Shown: one piece after another, positions 58,595-64,000 of the stretch
Numbering within the stretch: position 1 is the first letter of the stretch
How the letters are laid out: every line of letters starts with the position of its first letter
Notes under the pieces: model-generated
Told to the model about the DNA's origin: nothing
Seen by the model: only the letters and a program-made list of their open reading frames with translations
Databases searched by the model: none
Translations under genes and position numbers: made by a program
Origin: Krasilnikovozyma curviuscula
Lineage: Eukaryota; Basidiomycota; Tremellomycetes; Cystofilobasidiales; Mrakiaceae
NCBI GenBank assembly: GCA_014825775.1
Contig: MVAQ01000053.1
Coordinates: 42,269-106,268 of the forward strand
Direction: 5' to 3'
Length of the DNA stretch: 64,000 nucleotides

Positions 58595-61500
58595 ATGGCT
58601 TCTGCTATGGCTTACTCCAGTGACAGAGCTTCCCAGATGCTGGGCTCTGTGAACGTGAGTTTCCCGTGTTTGCTCGAGGCAGCGTCCCAAAGCGCTGCTG
58701 CTTCGCGACACTTGCAGAAAATGCGGGCCGTCTGAACGCTTTATTGATCGAACCAGTCTGAACTGACCTGTCTGTTTGATTATACTTGGTAGTGCTCTGG
58801 CTGTCGTCTACCAATATCTCTGGCAGATTTGGAGACTCACGTCTGTGCTCCTCTCCCGCCCATGCCTACGATACCAGCAGCAGCGTCGCGCAGTAGATCC
58901 AATTCCAACTCAAGCTCCAGCTCAAACAGATACATACCACCTTCAGTTTCAGCCTCTTCCCAGCAGAAATCTTCAACGTCGCCTATGAAAAACTACCAAC
59001 CCAGTAATCTTTCGTCGTCTCAAACAACCGGTGGGAGAAATAACGCACTCGGATCAAGATGGGACGCGGTCCCACCACCCAGTCGACAAAACACATCTTC
59101 CTCTTATTCGGCATCTTCACCTTTTCCACACGCTCCCCACCCAGCAATGTCCTCAGCAGCTGCTCGAGCGAAACCGCCACCTTCAAACCTGTCGTTTGAC
59201 CAACCATCTCGCGTGCCGTTTGCAAGGCAGAACTCAACGACGTCTAACATCCCGCCGCAAGCACCATCAATATCGTCTTCACGAGTACCCTTCGCAAACG
59301 CAGATCCATCCACCGCTGCAGTCGACCCTCTGGGTAAATTCCAACCTGCATCACCTTTGCTTGGTCCACCTTCTCTACCGTTCGCCAACTCGTACTCGTC
59401 GAACGGCCGACCTTCCTCGCCCACCTCCAGCATCTCTTCAATGTCTTCTCAGCTCCAAAGCCCTCATCTACCTATGACGCCGAATTCAGCCAGCTCCGGG
59501 TACGACAGCGAGGCAGGCGGGGAGGCCGGCAAAGCTGGTGTAGGGCGCCGTGCGTTCAGGGGAGTCGTCTTTGGCATCATGGCTGCAAACTCGATGGCCA
59601 CTTCTCAGCAGCAGCAAGGTTACGGTCATACCACCGGCGGTGGCCAAGGTATGTAGACGCGTTTTGAGTGTCTTTGTTTGCGTCACGCAAGCATAACGCA
59701 ACGCCCCGCCTCCTTGTTTGCGACCTGAGAGAAGCTGACGTTTCTCTCTCTCTTTCATTTGCTTGCATTTCAAGGTTCGATATCATCAATAGCTTCGTCG
59801 AGCCTCGCTCCATACGGCGGAAGTATGTCCTCGAGATCAGGCACACCCTCGTCCCTCTCAACCCCAGCCACCTCCATCTTCACACAATCGCCTGTGATGT
59901 CGGGTCGTTCTCCATTGTCATCCAGCTTACCGAATGAGATCCTTGAACCACCGTCAATGAAGCGGTCGACTTCAGTCGACTCACTTCTTCCTTACAACTC
60001 TCCCGAACCTGAAGAAGCTATACCCACACAGCCGCCTCCTACAACAACACGACCTACCATCTCCATCAAGACCTCTATGCGATCGACAACTTCTAGAGAG
60101 TCCAAAAAGTCACCAGAAGAGGACGACATCATTTCTCCAGTCTCCAGCGCATCCTCATCTTCCAACAAACAGCCATTTCTCTCAAAGTACGCCCAGCTCA
60201 AGAAATCTGCCTCCAACGCTTCTGCGACGTCTATATCCTCGCTTCGCCCTCCCCGTGCTGAGCTGGCCACTATACCTGGCTCTCCAGGCCTATCAACCAT
60301 CATCACTAACGATGAAGATAGCGGCGAGGAGGAGGAGGAGGAGGCTGGATGGAAGTCTGGTTCGCTGCTGCGAAGTGTACAGCAAGAGCAACAGAAACAG
60401 CAAACGCTAGGCTCTCATGCTCATCATCATCTAGAGGATGAAGACGATGAGAACGACGTCAAAATCCTGTCGCCCGTCTCATTCGAACATCACTCGGGGC
60501 TGCCTACAGCCAAACCGACGAACAAAGAAACGGCTCTCATCACGCCCAGCAGCAGCCTCGATCGCCTCACGCGCGACGAGCTGACAGCTCGAGCCTACGC
60601 GGCTGCATCTCGTGCCCGAAACGGTAGTCTAGGAGGATCCTCCAACGACCATTCGTCCTCTTCCATCTCCCAACGCCTCCAACAGAGCGCGCCCCCCTCA
60701 CGATCCGCCTCGAAGTCTTCAGCCTCGTCATCCTCTCAATCGCACGCCAATTCGCTTCGATCCGGTACCTCCTCTCTCTCGTCGAGGAAGAACGGGAAGC
60801 TGCACATTGACACGGCAGCGATCGGCGCGCTGCTAGAGGAGATTGAGGACGGCGACGCAGATATCGACCTTGATGGACCCCCTGTCCGTCCTGGTACTGC
60901 TGGAAGATCTAACACTGCTCCAACTCGATTGCCAGCCGTGCTCTCGCCCCTTGAGAGCCCCAACTCGCATGCCATGAGACGGTCGTTCAGCGACGACCAC
61001 CACGACGCCCACTCTCACCACCAACCTCCAGCTCCGTCTCATTCCTCAACAAGAAAGCAATGCCTCAAGTGTGGCGATGAGGTCGGTTTTGAAGTCGGCA
61101 AGAAGTTCGTCGAGATGAACGATGGCGCGGGTGTGCTGTGCGAGAAGGACTGGATGAACTTGTACCTTCCTCGATGCCGGAGGTGTGCCCTTCCGATTAG
61201 CACGAGTGCTATCAGCAGCGTCGATGGACAGCTCAAAGGAAAATATCACAAGGTTGGTCTTTATCCTCACTTTTGTAAAACAGGATGCAACTGACCATCT
61301 GTTGAAAAACAGGAATGTTTCTCGTGTTACTCGTGTGACCAACCTTTCACGTCGTCAACATTCTTTGTGTTTGGCCAACGACCTTACTGTGAGGGCTGCT
61401 ACCATCGTGTGAATGGAAGCAACTGTGGAGGATGTGGCCAGGGGATCGAAGGGTGAGCAGCTTTTCGTTGAAGTTTATCTCTGAATTGAGGCATTTCCTG

Positions 61501-61867
61501 ACCTTGATTTTTCTTTCCAGTAACTGCCTTATTATAACAGGTGGTCAGAAGGAAGAAAAGTTCCACCCTCATTGTTTGGGCTGTGATCGTGAGTACATCA
61601 GTCGCAGCCTGCCCTTCACCAGATATGGACCTGACGCGTGATGTTATTACTTCATCAGACCCAGGCATCAAATGCACGCAAAAGATGGACCAGTACTTTT
61701 CTCTCAAGGATAAGAGATACTGCGATCTCCACATTCGCGAAGCTCAAGCGCGTTCCTCCAAATTGGGAGGGCCATCTGTACGAGCAGAGCGTCGTCGAAC
61801 TCGACTACTCGTGGAGCCTGTCCGAACCTCTAATTTTGAACAAGGCGGCCGCCTCCGTGGCTTTTAG
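58595..61867 (+). CDS. LIM-domain scaffold protein (fungal paxillin-like)
   Basis: Exon 1 encodes MASAMAYSSDRASQMLGSVN. After a short intron comes CSGCRLPISLADLETHVC, a small zinc-like cluster. A long Ser/Pro/Thr-rich disordered region of about 680 residues follows, with acidic (GEEEEEEAGW) and His-rich patches. The C-terminus carries tandem LIM domains: CLKCGDEVGFEV ... CRRCALPIS, KYHKECFSCYSCDQPF, YCEGCYHRVNGSNCGGCGQG, EKFHPHCLGCDHPGIKC and YCDLH, with a basic tail ending RGRLRGF-like RLRGF at 61867. Length is about 900 aa. LIM proteins of this layout (yeast Pxl1, pombe Pxl1) act in Rho/Cdc42 polarity and cytokinesis; that role here is inference. About six exons; LIM spacing is clear only after splicing. 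Confidence 0.83.
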
Positions 61868-62327
61868 TTTTGTGCCTTTCCTGTTTGCTGTTCTCTCGCT
61901 CCGCATCTTGAATCTTTCGAAGCTTCCCTTGCTTGTAGCACTAGCCATAATATACCCTGTCAATACCTTAGAGCTCTCTAATGTTTACCCATGTTTTAGA
62001 ATGATACCTCCATAGTTCAGATTATAACCAGTCTTGATAAATGCTTCGATTTTGACACTACAATGTGCGTTGGGGCATTCTCTTGTTCGGGAAGACTTGA
62101 AAATGTTTTCTGCTACAAGTTCAAACATTTATGTTAGTTTCCAGCCATTCAAAAGAAGACTAGCCCGAACCTCAGAGAGCGGGCTTGTCAACAACGACGT
62201 TGGTCGGCATCTTTCCCTATAGGCACGCCTCATCCGGTTTTCCGTCGGGACAGCCTTAACTCGCCTCGAACGTCGTGCTTTCGCTTTACTCCCAACGACG
62301 ACCTTCCATACTTTCCAGCAATTAGAG
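61868..62327. other. Intergenic, LIM gene 3' end to dehydrogenase promoter
   Basis: 460 bp between tandem plus-strand genes. No element or gene is recognised. Confidence 0.4.
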
Positions 62328-63689
62328 ATGACAGCCCTTCCACAGAAGATGAAGCAGTATGTCCTGTCTGCTCCAATGGACTCAATCAACTGCTTGACGC
62401 TGCAGTCAGAGGTTCCACTGCCAGTCCCAGCTCCCGGCGAGATCCTCGTCAAGGTGCACTGCTGCACTCTCAACGCCAGGGATATCCAGGTCGCCTGCTC
62501 CAACTACCCCAACCCAGCTAAAGGTGTTGCGGATGTGGTCCCGCTTTCCGATGCGTCTCTGGAGGTTGTCGGACTCGGACCAGACGTACCAGGAGAAGTT
62601 CCAATTGAATGGCAGATTGGCGACAGAGTCGTTCCTTGTTGTATGTGTTTCCTTTGTCGTATCTATCTCGGCCATAGTCACTAATATTCTTGACTCTGCT
62701 CTAGTCATGCAAGGATTCCACGCCGGCAAGATCAACCACAACATTACAAAGGTTGCAACATTAGGAGGGGGAAAGGATGGTTTCTTGAGGGAATATGGAA
62801 CTATCAAGGCTGTAAGACAGCGCTAAAGTTCTGTTGACTATGTAACCTGCGCTGATATCGAGACTCTCTCTGGCAGTCTGATGTTGTCCGGACGCCAAAA
62901 CACATGACAAATGCTGAAGCGTCAACGTTATGTGTTGCCGCCTTAACAAGCTACAACTGTCTCTACGGATATGAGAACCCTCTCAAGGCTGGCGATACCG
63001 TTCTGATCTTGGGTGCGACATTTTCATGATTTTGTCACCCCGCTACTCTAACACTTACAAATGCTCTCCTATTTAGGTACTGGTGGTTGCTCTATTGCTG
63101 GGTTACAGATGGCTGTTGCAGCCGGAGCTGAAGTCATTGTCACGTCGTCCTCCGATGAGAAGCTGAAGAGAGCGCTGGCGCTGGGAGCTCACCACGCGAT
63201 CAACTACCGAAAGACACCTGACTGGGACGTTGAAGTGAGGAAAATCACCAATGGTCAGGGGGTAGACCACATTATTGAGATCAGCGGTGGTGATTCCCTA
63301 CCAAAATCTATCGCTGCCTGTAAACAGGTCAGTGCTGCCCATCTCTGCAACTTCATCCCCTTCAAATACTGAATCACTTAATTCATAAATGGCAGGGTGG
63401 TACCGTCTCAATCATTGGCTACATGTCTGACTACAACAGCAACAAGCCAGAGAAGGACAACAAGTACGACATCTCCAAGGCGATCCTGTACTCTGGCGCA
63501 ACCATCCGCGGCGTCTTCGTCGGAAATAAAGAGCAGTTCTGGCACATGAACCGGATCTACGAGCTGCACAACATCCACCCTCCTGTCGACAAGGTCTTCG
63601 CGTTCGAGGATGCCCTCGAGGCTTACAGGGATGTCCAGAACGGGTCCCATTTCAACAAAGTGGTAATTAGGCTTACAGATGAGATCTAA
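62328..63689 (+). CDS. Zinc-type medium-chain alcohol dehydrogenase/quinone reductase-like
   Basis: This is an NAD(P)-dependent MDR-superfamily oxidoreductase; the substrate is unknown. ATG 62328: MTALPQKMKQYVLSAPMDSI, then LPVPAPGEILVKVHCCTLNA and RDIQVACSNYPNPA, the GroES-like catalytic domain. The Rossmann part is LKAGDTVLILGTGGCSIAGL, QMAVAAGAEVIVTSSSDEKL, LGAHHAINYRKTPDW, GVDHIIEISGGDSLPKSIAA and GGTVSIIGYMSDY. The end matches the family: KVFAFEDALEAYRDVQNGSH, then FNKVVIRLTDEI. The structural zinc cysteines (GxxxCxxCxxC) are not seen, so it belongs to the zinc-independent, quinone-reductase-like side. Five exons give about 350 aa. Confidence 0.92.
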
Positions 63690-63801
63690 TGAGCGTGGTA
63701 TATTCTAGATCTAGAGAAGTTATATCGATAGTATTATTGAAAATGAATGAAAAATGAAAGTGTTTGTACTTGAAGAAAAAGGGTTATTAGCTTTCCACCT
63801 G

Positions 63802-64000
63802 TTACACGATCTTCTCCCCAGTCTTCCTTCGCTCCAACTCAGCTTCCTGGTCGCGCTGCTCAACCATACCCTACAGCCCAGACAGATCAGAACAGAAAGT
63901 CAGTAGGTACTCAAGCGAAATCCAAGAGAGCTGGAACTCACAGCATCAGCTCCAAACTCAGGATCCAAGTTTGGCACAGGCTCGACCTGCTGCACGGGGG
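63802..64000 (-). CDS. Unrecognised gene, 3' end only (cut by window edge)
   Basis: Two exons are visible. The outer one reads PVQQVEPVPNLDPEFGADA and ends at a GTGAGT donor (about 63,941). The last exon reads GMVEQRDQEAELERRKTGEK and IV, with TAA at 63802-63804. The splice sites and uninterrupted frame support a real gene, but the fragment is too short to name. It runs convergent to the dehydrogenase, 112 bp away. Confidence 0.6.

Noticed and set aside
60326..60344. GAG repeat in the LIM gene as a possible expandable repeat
   Set aside because: Only about six units and in a normal acidic coding stretch; not unusual for disordered fungal proteins.

Overview
This window is a piece of a fungal nuclear chromosome, almost certainly from a basidiomycete. 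Nearly every gene is broken by many short introns (about 50-130 nt) with GTRNGT donors and YAG acceptors. Intergenic gaps are short, both strands are used freely, and base composition is close to balanced. The gene set (Dicer, acinus, LAMMER kinase, Skt5, Erg5, Erg8, a DUF7598-type membrane protein) fits an intron-dense lineage such as the Tremellomycetes (Cryptococcus/Kwoniella type). That lineage call is an inference; I cannot place the species. No tRNA, rRNA, transposon, CRISPR array or virus-like element is visible.

Layout. 1-14 kb: the 3' end of a Dicer gene, then an RNA-processing neighbourhood with acinus (SAP-RRM-RS protein), a LAMMER/CLK kinase, the mitoribosomal protein mS38/Cox24 and the splicing factor Prp38. 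A Topors-like RING ubiquitin ligase and PDCD5 follow from a shared 149-bp promoter region. 14-24 kb: an ACS-family (Dal5-like) MFS transporter divergent from an Aro8-like aminotransferase, then the plasma-membrane t-SNARE Sso1. 24-35 kb: a very large Pom1-type DYRK kinase, an unrecognised coiled-coil/helical protein, the nascent-chain factor NAC-beta, and a small hairpin membrane protein resembling promethin/LDAF1. 35-44 kb: a mitochondrial AAA ATPase, a nitronate monooxygenase, the ERAD lectin Yos9/OS-9 and an Atg14/UVRAG-family autophagy protein. 44-64 kb: the chitin synthase activator Skt5 with a CaaX tail, a ZIP zinc transporter, Erg5 (C-22 sterol desaturase), a DUF7598-like protein, Mic19, Erg8 (phosphomevalonate kinase), a LIM-domain scaffold, a zinc-type medium-chain dehydrogenase, and the 3' end of one unrecognised gene.

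The genes do not form one pathway. Some functional themes recur locally: splicing (acinus, LAMMER kinase, Prp38), polarity, secretion and cell wall (Pom1, Sso1, Skt5, LIM protein), ER and lipid biology (Yos9, promethin-like, Erg5, Erg8), and mitochondria (mS38, AAA ATPase, Mic19). Most transport, sterol and housekeeping calls are confident. The least certain are the promethin-like protein, the gene at 30.4-32.3 kb and the partial gene at the right edge.

I found no unmistakable new multi-gene system. The most unusual signals are gene-structure ones: two microexons (9 and 11 nt) that each carry a functional motif, and at least eleven introns that are a multiple of three long and free of stop codons. 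Two divergent proteins also deserve a homology search (promethin-like and the 30.4-32.3 kb gene).
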